DNA from: Filobasidium wieringae
Lineage: Eukaryota > Basidiomycota > Tremellomycetes > Filobasidiales > Filobasidiaceae
Direction: 5' to 3'
Assembly (NCBI GenBank): GCA_001600055.1
Contig: BCIV01000002.1
Coordinates: 1,120,287-1,184,286 of the forward strand
DNA length: 64,000 nucleotides
Shown: in pieces, positions 12,657 to 24,379 of the stretch
Numbering within the stretch: position 1 is the first letter of the stretch
Layout: the number at the start of each line of letters is the position of its first letter
The notes under the pieces: model-generated
The model's input: the letters and a program-made list of their open reading frames with translations, nothing else
Database searches by the model: none
Told to the model about the DNA's origin: nothing
Position numbers and translations under genes: made by a program

Positions 12657-13830
12657 ATGGCTTCTAAATTCGTAGGAAAGGCTCTCACTTCGGGTACGCA
12701 TCCGTCCTGCTGAACCATTGGCTCGAACGAAGAGGCTACGCGGAAGAGCAAAGTCAAACGGATCGAGACCATGTTCAGGGTTCCCCACTATACAAGGAAA
12801 TAGGAAGGCTGACTGAGGGATATTGTGCTTGCGTTTATGTTACCGAATCACAGCTGTTCGTCGACCCGCTGTCGTTCAGCGAGCCGTCGCTGCTCAGGCG
12901 TAAGTAATTAATTGCAAAGAGTCTAGCAATCAAAACAATTCAGGCTAATCATCATCCCCCTTCTAGTTCTCGTGGAATGGCTTCCCGTAAGGATACCCCA
13001 CGACATACCTCTATCCATAGACCTTGATTCTGATTCCACGACCTACAACCTTGTTTACAAATCAAACAGAGCCTACCCCCGACGAGAAGGCTGCTAGCAT
13101 CATCAACTCCGTTCCTCAGTCCAACTTGTTCACCAAGACCGGTGGAGTCATCCTCGGAACCGGTTTGACCGCTGCCGCTATCAGCTCCGAGCTTTACGTG
13201 AGCTGCGATTCGTTCCGGGGGGAGTGGGGGACAAGCGAGGGCTGACGTGATTTCCGAATGTTTGTCCAGGTCGCCAACGAAGAGACCGTCCTCGCCGTCG
13301 GATTCTTCATCATCGTCGCCGCTGCCGCTCGATCCATCGGTGCTCCTTACACCTCCTGGGCTAACGGTCACATCGACCGAATCACCAGCATCCTCCAGGG
13401 AGCCAGGGAGGAGCACACCAAGGCCGTAACGGAGAGGATCGACTCTGTCAAGCAATTGAAGGAGGTCGTCCCTATCACCCAGAACTTGTACGCCGTCGCC
13501 AAGGAGATCGCCGAGCTCGAGCACAAGAACTTCCAACTCGAGCAGGAGAACGCCGTCAAGACTGAGCTCAAGCAGGTCCTCGATTCTTGGGTTCGTTACG
13601 AACAGCAACAGCGAGAGTCTGAGCAGCTCGATCTCGTCAAGACCGTCACTTCCGGTGTCCAGGCTGAGCTCGCCAAGCCCGCTTTCAAGAAGCAGCTTTT
13701 GGAGGAGGCTTTGGCTCACGTCGAGAGTAAGTCGTTGAATTATGGCCCAGAGCTCGGTTTCCCCGACTGTGATACTAATGTATCAACTTGTCTCATGATA
13801 ACAGGCTTGGCCAAGTCCAAGACCATCTAA
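12657..13830 (+). CDS. ATP4: mitochondrial F1Fo ATP synthase subunit 4 (subunit b), 237 aa
   Basis: Six coding exons: 12657-12693, 12854-12899, 12967-12986, 13070-13197, 13270-13726 and 13805-13830, all in phase. Exon 3 is a 20-nt microexon. The N-terminus (MASKFVGKALTSAVRRP) is an Arg-rich mitochondrial targeting peptide. Membrane segments follow (GVILGTGLTAAAISSELY and VLAVGFFIIVAAAARSIG), then a long charged helix typical of the peripheral stalk (HIDRITSILQGAREEH to the end). Subunit b anchors the stator that holds F1 against rotation. Length and layout fit fungal Atp4. Confidence 0.93.
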
Positions 13831-14136
13831 ATGTGAGAAGAAAGAATCGCTAGGGAGGTAGCGCAAAAGATCGAATCGGAAAGATGTAGATGTTTGGATT
13901 GTGAAGAAGATGAGCATCATTAAATGGAAAACGTGCAAGCCAGAGTGTGGCGCTCCGGGCGAAGGTGGTTGTGCCTGATGGTGTTGCATTTCCATAAGAG
14001 GCAGAATATCCCTGAAACGGTCGAACGCTCGATTGAATCAGGAGGCATCTTGCCTGGAGACGAGGCTTGCTGCCAGCAATAGGACGATGTCTATCTCACG
14101 GTTCATTGATCACTTCAAGAAACCCTTGACAACAAT

Positions 14137-14190
14137 CAACATCCCTACACCTGCTCATGCTACAACCAACATCCCTACACCGGCTCATCA
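14137..14190. repeat. 27-bp tandem duplication
   Basis: Two near-identical copies of a 27-nt unit beginning CAACATCCCTACACC sit head to tail, coding a repeated NIPTPAHATT-like peptide in an otherwise non-coding-looking frame. The copies differ by one or two bases. Confidence 0.7.
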
Positions 14191-15062
14191 TCAGCGTACT
14201 GCTGATAAATCCCGCGACGAATCCATGCCCCAACAGACAGTCTCCTTTCCAGAGAGTCCCTGTGAAAGCCTAAAATTCTGTATCAGCTCCATCTTTTTTC
14301 CCATTGCAACCCGCATTTACCTAGTTCTTTGGTCTGCTTGACCACCTTCACCTTTCCCGCACATAGGATGCAATCCAGATCGCCTGGGTCAGAACATGCC
14401 TGACCCATATAGATATGGTTCCGTGCCTCTGGTCTAGGTTGTAGATTTACAGAAACAGTGCCCCCACCCCTGTTGAGACTGACAGACCGTTGTTTGATTG
14501 CTGGATGAAATCAACTTTCGTTACCCCTACTCAGCCCGTCGTCGTCAAGGAAGTTGATGACGATGTCGAAATATCGGAAATGATGGGAGTCGATGAGATC
14601 GTAAGTGACTTTTACCTGCTTCCCTCAGCCAGGTGCATGTCAGTTCAAAACTAAGCTCTTTCCCGCCGACAACGGCTCTTTCTCTTTCAGGAAACACTGT
14701 GCTCCTTCATTCGAAGCTCAATACTACCAACCCTGTCATTCTGGAACCATGGGACGTGAGAAAGAGTATTCGGTATGGCAAAAGATCCTCTAGAAGATAC
14801 GTATCAGCCAGCCGAATTGAACAACCCTGGATCTATCAATGCCAACCCTTTATAAACTGAAGCCCAACAAGGCTCAATAAGCCGACATTCGATGTCCAGT
14901 TGAGACTAGGTAATCAGGAGAATGTGCAGGAGGCGAGCTCCTTGACTGGCACCGTTTGAGACTGCTCTCGCGCAGTGAAGTCGAAGCATTCGTATACTCA
15001 AGGCAACGGGGTTTGTCAGCCGTCCAGTTGGGGGAACATGAGCAAGCCAAAGTAGGAACTGC

Positions 15063-15242
15063 TTAGAGTGGCCGGGCTTGAGCTTCCCGATATCGGATGG
15101 CAAAGTCTGGCAATGATCTCAACTGCAAGGCCGTTTCTGCCGATACACTGGGTTCAAGATCGTATTTGGCGAAAAATAGCTCAGAGATGAATCGGGTCGG
15201 TACGACGACTTCCTTGGCGACTCGATCTCTTCTCGTATCCTC
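15063..15242 (-). pseudogene. isolated C-terminal coding fragment
   Basis: An open stretch of 59 codons ends in TAA at 15063. Its composition looks like real protein (for example RVAKEVVVPTRFISELFF, then LRSLPDFAIRYREAQARPL), but it is preceded by an in-frame stop, has no ATG, and no convincing upstream exon is visible. It may be a relic exon or a chance ORF. No family is recognised. Confidence 0.25.
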
Positions 15243-16102
15243 TTATATGCCCTTTTTTCAGGTTGTGGACGATGTATAGGACTGAGCCCATAGTCTGGTC
15301 ATCGAGTGAGATGGTGAGAGATTGTATTATCGTGCTACTTATACATCGTACTGTTTTCGATTAACAGTCGTCTGGAATCCTATGCTTGTTCTCGGTATAG
15401 ACCTTCCCGGATCATCGGGTTGCATGTTTACTAAAGTCGCGTTCATTTCAGCTCATTTATCCGATCTGCAACAGACGTTTGTCGCTCACTCTAATAATGC
15501 CTTTGCTTCGTTCACTTTCCCTGCGAGATATGGAGAACCACCTCGATCTGGGTGGTTTGCCAACATCAGTTTTCGATGAGCGTCTTTCAGCTTGTTACTC
15601 GTCAGAGGATCCCTGGAAAGTGGTCGTCATCAGGAACGCTATCGACCGATAGTATTGTATCAGCATCATACTAACTTGATTCCCAGAACCTTCATCGCCT
15701 CCCCTTTATCCATCTTTGGCTGGAATCCCCCTGCAGCCCATTTCCCTGCGGCTCCCGATGCACCGCCTCGCATCATCTGCCATACGACTCGTCCTGCCAA
15801 TCCTCCTCCAAGAAGCGATAATCCGATGGTAATAGGAGTAGCCATATCGTATGTCTTGTTTCGGTCGAGTCTGGTATTATAATAAGGTTGTTATGTGAGG
15901 AAAGCTCTAAATGTTCGAGGCGAACAAAGATATAGATCAGGTCAGGTCGTACGGTAGACAACTCTCGATTCAAGTGTGCGTGAGGGATCACGTGACTCTC
16001 ATGCACAGAAATCTAGATCTCACAACCTAAACAACCGAGGTCAATCATCAACGGTTCATTCCAGGACAATCACTCAGGACTTTCTGGAACAAAGTAGCAA
16101 AG

Positions 16103-18265
16103 ATGTCCGATACTGAACAACCCGAAGTGAATACGGCTGTCGACCAGAGCACCAAGAAGCGGAAGCGATCGGGAAAGGAACGTGAGAAGAGAAAAGCAGA
16201 AGCTATTGCAGCAGCGGCCGCTGCAGCTGCATCAGAGCAGAAAGAAGTCATCGGGGATGTTGCCCCTGTTGTAGCAGTTTCGGAACCGGCTGTTGCGAAA
16301 GAAATCTTTCACCAGGCGGACTTCAAGAAGTCTGAGGATGAGACAGCCGAAGGCGCCCTTGAAGCTGAAGATCACGGACTTGCTGTAGAAGAAGAGCCTC
16401 TAGAGAATACGGAAGATGTCGATGAAGAACTCATCGAAACAGTAGAGCCTTCGGATACGGTTGACATCGAAAAAGTCAAGAATCGAGTAGTAAGTCTCGC
16501 CCAAGAACCGATACCACTCGAATCGCTCGTTAACGCAATCGATCTTCAGCCTCAAGGTCTGAAATCCATGCTTCCCGTCTTGAAACGAGCCAAGACTTCC
16601 GAAACACAACGATTGATCAAGAAGATCAAGTTTCTGCGAAAGAAGGCTGGGGAGAGTGAAGAGGCCGCGACCAAGTCTAAGCAAGAGTTGGCTGATCTGG
16701 AGCAGCAATTGGATATCATCAAGGTCCGTATCTATTTGAAAGGGCCGCCATGAAGGGGAGAACGCTAATCCCGCCTCACTTGCCTACTATACAGCGACTA
16801 GATCTCGCTTCCCTAGTCCAACCACTCCTATCCCTCAAAATCCGCAAACACCCTCGTCTCAAACCATTCCTCCCTCTCTCCCCCGACTTTTTCCCCGCCC
16901 AACCCAAGCCCACTCCAGCTTCATCGACCCTACAGATAAAAGTAGAAAACCGGCTCTATTCTTCGAAACCTACTAGTGATGCTATTACGGCAGTGATTAA
17001 TTGGGTGGTCGGACAGGAAGGGGCTAGTCTGAAATACGCCCATAACAAGGGTGTCAATGCCGCTTCGAAAGCCAAGAATGCTGTGGTCAAAGTCTCTCGG
17101 GCTAGTGGGGCGGACGAGGATGTGGATATGGATGGGGCGGACGAGACTATGAACGCGTCCATTGGGGATGAGGCTGAAGGGGACGATTCGATCGGACAAG
17201 AAGACCTGGACGAGGAGGAACAGGCGGCGGTGAGGAAGGTGATGGAGGATATGGCCGCTGAAGCTGCAGCAGCTGAGGAAGCTGGTTGGGAGTCAGGTGA
17301 TCTTGGTGGAGAGGAGGAAGACGATTCGGGGAGTGAAGACGAAGATGAGGATGCGGAGAGTGATGATTCCGGAGCCATCGATTGGGATCGAGTAGAACTC
17401 GATTCGGAACAAGTAGAACTCGATTCGGAATCCGAAGAGCCTGAAGCCGTACCACCCAAGTCGGAACCTATCAAGCAAAAGGGTTCAACCTCTTCTGCTT
17501 CGACTCCGAAATCCACTGTCAAACCCGCTACGCCAGTCAAATCAGAACTCCCAAGCAAGAAGAAACAAAAGACTGAGCCTGTTGAGAAATACGTCCGACC
17601 TTCGACCGCAGCGATCACTTCCAGCATGTTCCTGCCTTCGTTGAAATCCGGGTTCACTATGGGGGACTACGATAGTGATCCTGAAGAAGACGAGAGGAGG
17701 GATAACAAGGCCAAAGGGTTGAATGCGAATGGGGAGAGAAAGAATCGAAGGGGACAGATGGAGAGGCAGATGTAAGTGATGTCGTTCCACTCGGGACGTG
17801 TGACTGAATATTGATGGTTCGAGATGATATAGGATTGCGGAGAAAAAGTATGGATCGAGGGCGAAACATCTTGTCAAGGCTGCCAAGCTCGCTGCAGGGA
17901 CGACCAAGCTGGATCAGAGTCAGATGTTTATACAAAATCAGGGTGGTGGGAAACAAGGTGGTGGGGGCAAGTGGAGCAAACCAGTGGTCCCTGCGGTCGA
18001 CGGTGGATGGGGTAAACGACCGACGACCCCGCGATACTTTGATCAACCTGGGGAAACTTCGAAACCTTCTCCTTCGACGAGCGCTGCGGTACCTGCTCCC
18101 ATCAGCAAGGTGGAGGTCGGTCCGAAGAAACCAGCAGCAGAACCAAAGGCCGAGCATCCTTCCTGGGAAGCGGCGAGGTTGAGGAAACAAAGGGAAAGTC
18201 AATTGGCTGCCGCTGCGCTTGCCGGTGGAGGTCCAGCCAAGCCCAAGAAGATTGTATTCGATTAG
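16103..18265 (+). CDS. BUD22: BUD22/SRFBP1-like ribosome biogenesis protein, 676 aa
   Basis: Exons 16103-16723, 16795-17771 and 17833-18265, all in phase. The N-terminus carries a Lys/Arg nuclear-type patch (KKRKRSGKEREKRK) and an alanine run. A helical segment around residues 165-207 (LKRAKTSETQRLIKKIKFLR) follows. The centre is acidic (many D/E/S blocks, 17100-17450). The C-terminus has the family signature: basic RKNRRGQMERQM, KKYGSRAKHLVK, then HPSWEAARLRKQRE and a final PKKIVFD. BUD22 family proteins act in the nucleolus in 18S rRNA and small-subunit maturation. The assignment rests mainly on the C-terminal signature. Confidence 0.82.
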
Positions 18266-18871
18266 TCAAACGGATGCGATACTCGATACGCGATGCCCCT
18301 TTTTCTCTCCGTTGTTTTTCCAAGCGACGGAATTGTCCTGATAGATCTGCCTGTAACGCGAACCCGGACCGGACGAGGGCAGTAGTGAGAAGGAGTGGCA
18401 GGGCGTGGCAGGAAGTGACCCTGACAGGTGTCTGATACGAGACGATCGCAGAAGAGATGCGAGCGCACCAACGTGATGACCGACAAAGCGATCGCTTCGG
18501 TGAGAGAAAAGATGCCGAACTCGCGCGTGCCCGCTTCTAAAAATACGCACAAGTTGTTATACTTAGCAAACGTTGGCGTATATGAATCGAAGCGACTCTG
18601 GGGCACCTGCTGTATCGAGCAGGGTAGCAGCCACTCCCGGACCGCTCGATCCGGGGTATCCCGGGCGGGGCCAGCGAGGATGCGCTCAGCTCGCTCATCA
18701 GCGATGCGTCGAGAAAGGATATATACTCGCAGAGCACAATGGCTCAGTGTGATCGTACACCGTCAAGAGGCAATCTCAACCAGCAAGGTCCACATCTAGG
18801 CCGACAACTCGACACTACCTCAGCTAATCACTACCTGTCAGACTCGTCAGCACAGGGAACACATCGACAAC
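18266..18871 (+). promoter_or_regulatory. promoter of the MFS transporter gene
   Basis: This 606-bp spacer contains overlapping dyads: CCCGGA (18637-18642) against TCCGGG (18650-18655), and CCGGG (18651-18655) against CCCGG (18660-18664) with a 4-bp gap. A GCGGGG element at 18665-18670 resembles a Mig1/CreA carbon-repressor site, and a GGATATATAC box lies at about 18718. The start codon is at 18872. The layout suggests control by a dyad-binding regulator and by carbon status; the regulators are inferred, not shown. Confidence 0.45.
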
Positions 18872-21035
18872 ATGTTTCACCTAGGCTTTGGGTGAGTTAA
18901 CAATACCGCTCAACCACCCTCCCGATAGCATTCTGATCCCGTGTACATTCTTTGCTTCACCTTCCAGGCTTACTCAAAGGGAGAAGGATGCGCGTGAATT
19001 CATGGATTTCGCCCATACCTACTCCCAAGACGCCGCGATCGATCTCGAGGAACACAACCGTCGACGAAAGGTGAATTGGCATTTGTTATGTTATTGTTCT
19101 CGCTCGATAACGAATTCTGACCTCCACGCGCGTCTTATCACGACAGGCCGAACTCGGAGGATTCAAGCAGAACCGAAGGGCTTACTACCTCGCCGTCGCC
19201 GCTTACCTCGGTATCTTCGCTTTCGGTTACGACACTGGTTTGGGAGGAGGCATTGTCGCTCTCCCTTCCTTTGCCAAGGATTACAACTTCCATGGGAGCA
19301 AAACCGAGATCGCCAACTTGAAGGCGAACATCGTCTCCATCCTTCAAGGCGGTTCCTTCTTCGGTGCTCTCGCTGTCGCCCCTGTAAACAACGCTTTGGG
19401 AAGAAAGAAGACTCTCATCATCAGTTGCATCATCGTGAGTACATCTTCCAGGTACAAAAAAGATCCCAAACTCAATTAGTAATATGGTGTTCAATCGTCC
19501 CACTTGACATCAGTTCATTGCTGCAGGTATCTGTCAAGTAGCAGGATCTACCATCAAGACGATGTATGCCGGTCGGTTCTTCGCCGGGTTTGGAATCGGA
19601 ATGCTATCATCAGTCGCGCCTACCTACGTAGCGGAGATTGCCCCTGCTCATATTCGAGGAAACATCACGGGTCTGTTCCAGGTCTTGGTTGTCATCGGTG
19701 TCGCCTTCAGTTACTGGATCAACTACGGGGTCTCTTTCATGAAGGCTACCAGTGCACAATGGAGGATACCTGTTGGATTCCAAATCGCTCCGATCTTCAT
19801 CATGGTTTGTATTTTGCCTCTCATGAAAGGTGAGTCGGCTGAACTCTGTCATAGTCGAACGTTGCCCGGACTAAACGCCCCACTCTGCCACAGAATCTCC
19901 TCGATGGCTAGCATCGAAAGGCCGTAACGCCGAAGCCCAAAAGAACCTCGCTTGGGTCCGTCGTCTCCCCGAAGACTCCCCAGTCGTTCAGATGGAGCTC
20001 GCGGAGATTATCGCTGCATGTGAGGAAGAAAACGAGGCGACCAAGGGTGCCGTCTGGCATCACGAGGTGACCAGGAAAGGGAACCCCAAGAGATTCTTTG
20101 TCGCGATCATGTTCTTTACCTGTCAGCAGTGGTCCGGACAGAACTCAATCAATTACTACGTGAGTCTGAAGGACTGATCCTTTCACTTCATCGCTTAGAA
20201 GACTGATGGCTTGCTATCGACACGACAGGCTCCTACCATTTTCAACTCCATCGGTATCACCGGGACTTCTGCCTCCCTCTTGGCTTCCGGAGTTTACGGT
20301 ATCGTCAAAATCGTCGCCACTTCCATCTTCATCATCTTCGGTATCGAACGTGCGGGCAGGAAAAAGTACTTTGCCTTTGGTGGTTTCGCCATGGGAGTCT
20401 TCCTGTTCATGATCGGAGCCGTCTTCCACACGCACCCTCCAAAGGTCGTCGAGGGAGCACCCGTCCCCTCCAGTTCAATCGGTATGGCCGTTTTGATCTA
20501 CTTGTTCGTTATCCCGTACTGTTTCAGTTGGGGAGCTCTATGCTGGGTATGTCATCTGAGTTGCACGTATAAGCAGTGGGATGGATACTGACAACAAAAC
20601 ATCCTACAGGTTTACTGTTCCGAGATCTTCTCTACCCGAACCAGAGCCTACGGTTTGGGTGTCGCCAACGGTACCCAATGGCTCATGAACTTCCTCGTCA
20701 CCAGGTTCACGCCCAACCTCATCATCGCTTTGGACAAGGGAACCGTCTTCTTCTTCTTTGCAAGTATTAACATGCTCAACGTGCTCTATTCCCTCTGGGT
20801 TCCCGAGACCAGGGGTATGTCCTTGGAATCCATGGACGTAGTCTTCGGAGCCGTTCCTTTGGAAGACAAGCGTCGAGACTACCTTGACAAGTTGAACAGC
20901 AACCGAAATCTTGCCGGGGACGGTGGTTCGATCTCTGGAGGATCTTACGCCGAGGACGAAAAGTACGCCGCTGCCGAGCACATCGAGAAGGTCGACAAGG
21001 CGGAAGGACGGGGTATCGTCCCTGCCGGTGCCTAG
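18872..21035 (+). CDS. MFS sugar/quinate-type transporter, 578 aa
   Basis: Seven exons: 18872-18891 (20 nt), 18968-19070, 19147-19434, 19514-19829, 19894-20159, 20229-20546 and 20610-21035. The protein has the two six-helix halves of the sugar porter family. Diagnostic motifs are GYDTGLGGG in TM1, GRFFAGFGIGMLSS..PTYVAEIAP..IRG (sugar transport signature), ESPRWLASKGR after TM6, QQWSGQNSINYYAPTIF in TM7, and PETRG near the end. The C-terminal 80 residues are hydrophilic and cytosolic. The family moves sugars, polyols or quinate with protons; the GGGIVALPSF context leans towards fungal quinate or sugar permeases, but the substrate cannot be read from sequence. Confidence 0.9.
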
Positions 21036-21293
21036 TCGGGATCGTATCTGTAGGAAAGTCGTCGTAGCATCATCAAGGTATCCTCGCTGTAACTGTAATT
21101 CGTCCAAGTCTAAAGTAAAACATGTGATATATTGCTTCCGCCAATGACGTATCTTTGTTTATCTCTCCGATCTCCGATCGAGCGACTGAACTTTTGGGCG
21201 ATATCAAGTCGAGTCCCGTACATCGTTCTGTATGCATACAGCTTCACATATCGAGCATACCAACCAGATACCAACCAGATACCATCTCTGATA

Positions 21294-21991
21294 ATGCCTG
21301 GGCGACCCATCCCCAAGAACCCGCTCATCTTGACGTTGACTCTCGATAAATCAACACACGCCTTTCTGACGCAACTCAGGTCGAAATACTTCCCCCCATC
21401 CAGAAACTTTCTCTCGGCGCATGTCACCCTCTTCCATGCTATCCCACCTCACCGAGTCGGTGAACTAGACCGCGAATTGGACTCGATATGCAGCTCTACC
21501 GAAGGCTGGGACGTGTTCGTCGGAGAACCTAGAAAGATGGGAGCCAGGGGTGTCCTTGTGAACGTACGGGAAAGGCCGTCCGGCACGGTAGAACAAATTC
21601 ATCACGACCTGTTGACCTTTTTAAAACGAGGTGTGAAAGAAGACAAGGATAAATTGACCGACCAGGACGCAAGGAGTTTGGGAAAACCGCATGTCACTGT
21701 GCTGAATAAAGCCAAGGATGAAGATCAGGTAGCGAAATGCTTGGAAGAGGTTCAGGAGGTATTTGAACAGCTCAAACAACCGGGTCAGAAATCTGGTCAA
21801 CAGAAAGGAAGAGCTGTAGGATTTGAATTGTATGTGCGCAACTCGATGCGTCCGCCTTGGGCCGAGCTGATCCGATCGCACTGTCTTGCAGGTGGGAATA
21901 CATGGGAGGTCCGTGGAAACCATTGAAGGCATACTGGTTAAAAGGAGAATCGCATCACGAGGAGAACGAAGCATCGAAACCACCTCAATAA
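21294..21991 (+). CDS. 2H phosphoesterase superfamily protein (2'-5' RNA ligase-like), 211 aa
   Basis: Exons 21294-21829 and 21892-21991 join in phase. Two H-x-T-hydrophobic motifs spaced by about 75 residues are visible, HVTLFH and PHVTVLNKA, which form the catalytic pair of the 2H superfamily. The C-terminal exon adds LWEYMGGPWKPLKAYWLKG, giving a closing strand and the GGPW motif seen in fungal members. The family includes cyclic phosphodiesterases and the 2'-5' RNA ligase fold; which reaction applies is not known. It ends 22 bp from the convergent SET gene, so the two 3' ends probably overlap. Confidence 0.8.
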
Positions 21992-22012
21992 TTTCATCTA
22001 GATGCTATACAA

Positions 22013-24379
22013 TTAATAAGCTGTACCATCCAAGATACCCTGCTTTACCATCTCTCCACCTCGTTTCTGATCTTCCCACAGTCGCTTGACCGCCGCGATG
22101 CCTTCCTCCGACGCATCGGTACGGTCATGAAGCCTCTGTCTCTGCGTTTCCAAGTTGAGGATACCTTCATCCGCTTCCTGTATAACAAGATCACATAGGT
22201 GCACCAGAGTATCCTTCACCTTGCCTTCGATCTCATCCGTCATCTTCTCCGCTTCACCAGTCAAAGTATCCATCCAGCTGGCCAAGACGAGTGAGTAAGA
22301 TTCGATCGGGAAATAGGGCTGCTGGATGTATCCGTTCATGTCTTTTGGAAGAGCGGGCGTATGAAGTAATCGAAGTGCCGGTAATAGTCGATGCGATGGG
22401 TGAGGTGTTGGATGAGTGTGTAGCGTGTAGTCACTGAAATCACAAAATTTTCAGTCTTGGTCATTGGAAGCTCAACTCTGAAATGACCTACCCGAAGTAT
22501 CCTTGCATATCCAAAAGCTCCCGTTTCGCTTCTCTAGACTTGCTGTCGCACTTTGACCAAAGCACGTCCATTTCTTTATCAACTACAATGGCCGAATGTG
22601 GATTTCCCCCTGCTTCAACGCCTTTTCCGATGCTCGTTTCCGCTGCGGGATCCAAGTAAAAGGGTACAAAGCCGTATTCTGTAGACAGGACGGGTTCAGT
22701 GAAAAGTCACCATCTTGGTCGTCGCCTACATACCCGTGAACAATACGTCATCGTCATGCCCTCCGTAAGGGAAGAACACCTCCTCTCCCTTTCTTAACCA
22801 AAGCCTTTCAGATGTAACGTCTGGATCGTTTTCGGTGGGATCTTCTTGCTCGACGAGATGTAACGATCTTGCCGCCCAAGGAGCGTCGATGACCGACTTG
22901 GCATCCGCTTTGATCGTCACTGAAGAACCTTGATGCAGTCCGCCGGACATGGCGGAATCGGATGTGCTGAATGACGAATAAGCGTCGGACAGGTTGGCAT
23001 CGTTTTTAGATCGCTTCCTCTCCGCCTTTTCCTTCAAGCCCTTGGTCTTCTTAGGCTTGAGCCCGGGTACCAAGGTGTTCCTGACGAAAGCTATGTTCGT
23101 AGCGGTACAAGCTTTGGTGTAATTCGTATGGCAATGGTTGGCGAAATCCAGTACAGGAGCCATGGTGTGGTTCTGCTGTTCGGCATCTAGGTCTTCCTTC
23201 TTGGGTGGATAAGATGCTTGACGTTTAGGTTCGGAAGAAGGTATATTCAGTGGGAGGTAGAAAGTACGCGTGTTGACTAGGGAAAACGTCGGATATTTTC
23301 AGCATGTTATTTTGTAAGGTATAGCTTGCATACGACACCTACCGTTCAGCCATGCCCACAGGAAATCTTCCTCCGTGACTCTGTCCCAAGCGGACCTCCA
23401 ATCATCACTCGTGTCAGGATCCCCGTTCAACTGGCTCGACTGATGAGAGATTTCCTCCATGACGGCTGTGATTTTAGACCTGTCACGGGCATATCTCCTG
23501 GCGACATCGTCAAGTTTCAGCTTGGCAGATGCGGGTAGTTGATCCTTCGCGAGCGTGTTCAATAGTCTCCACTCGGTATCTGCATCTGACGGTGCGTCCG
23601 GAGGTATACCATTACTGTCCTGCCTAGAAGACAACAAGGTCCGACCCAAGGAAGGGGAGATGGTCCATGTCAACGGATGCCAATCACGAAAAGTATCGGG
23701 TAAAGTCCGAAGATAAGGTAACCATGGAGAAGGGCTAGACGTCTGCTCCGGTCTCGGGCGATACAGAGCGAGGTAAAGACTGAGGACCTGGGTCGTCGTC
23801 AATCGACTCGTGGCTAGGATGGATGATGTTCCCGACAAGGACCTTTGAGAGCCTGGACGTCCTAATAGAGGGCTGGATGATGCCTTTTGACGTTTCCCGT
23901 CCGACCGGTTTACCGAATGACTGCTTCGACTGGAACTCGAGCGGATAGGAGCGGGTGCGAAGATGGGAGCGGAAGATTGTTTAGGAACCACTTCTTTAGG
24001 AAAGACCTGGTGAGGAAGTCCCGAGGGATGTTGGGAGAATATGTTCCGAGGATGTAGGAGCGACGATGGAGGGAGCGTCAGGAGGGTGGTTCGAGGCTGT
24101 ATCAATGCATATCCTGAGTCAGACGTTTCAGCTCGTCGAAAGAGCGAAGAGCAGGACGGAACTCGTCCGAGAAACTCACGGAGATGTCTTCCGTAGCAAA
24201 CAGTCCTCGACCGGCTCCTGAAAACGTCTTCGACTTCAGTCCTGGTGTGTGCAACTTGTTTGACGATCGCGCTCACCTGGAACGTCTTTCCATTCGACCT
24301 TGAGATCAGCGCCCTTCCATCCATGCTTGTCCTCCAGCCATGTGAGCAAGTCCTTCCAACTACGTTCGAGGTCGCTCAT
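22013..24379 (-). CDS. SET-domain lysine methyltransferase (Rubisco LSMT/RKM/SETD-type), 689 aa
   Basis: Six exons on the minus strand: 24379-24277, 24241-24180, 24096-23343, 23276-22734, 22678-22492 and 22433-22013. The start is MSDLERSWKDLL. The N-terminal SET core appears as KTFSGAGRGLFATEDI, which carries the G-x-G cofactor loop. The SET body is split by a long insert, then resumes with VLDFANHCHTNY (N-H cofactor motif). After a basic, low-complexity insert it continues with VFFPYGGHDDDVLFTEYGFV, the Y-G-F end of SET. A helical C-terminal substrate domain follows. Relatives methylate ribosomal or other non-histone proteins. The large inserts make it longer than yeast Rkm enzymes; the target is unknown. 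Confidence 0.85.

Larger units (their letters stand above)
13831..16102. other. gene-poor 2.3-kb spacer
   Basis: No full gene can be supported. The left end should hold the ATP4 3' UTR and the right end the BUD22 promoter. Between them lie only fragments: a 27-bp tandem duplication near 14137-14190, a possible two-exon 54-codon peptide starting at an ATG near 14506 with a GTAAGT donor after VDEI, and a 59-codon open piece on the minus strand at 15063-15242. The sequence looks AT-richer than its flanks. Confidence 0.5.

Noticed and set aside
14506..14755. Two-exon 54-residue peptide gene
   Set aside because: Splice signals are acceptable but the peptide has no recognisable feature and the surrounding spacer shows no other coding signal.
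16956..17657. A 233-codon minus-strand frame rich in serine
   Set aside because: Mirror of the acidic D/E region of BUD22; no independent start, splice or domain evidence.
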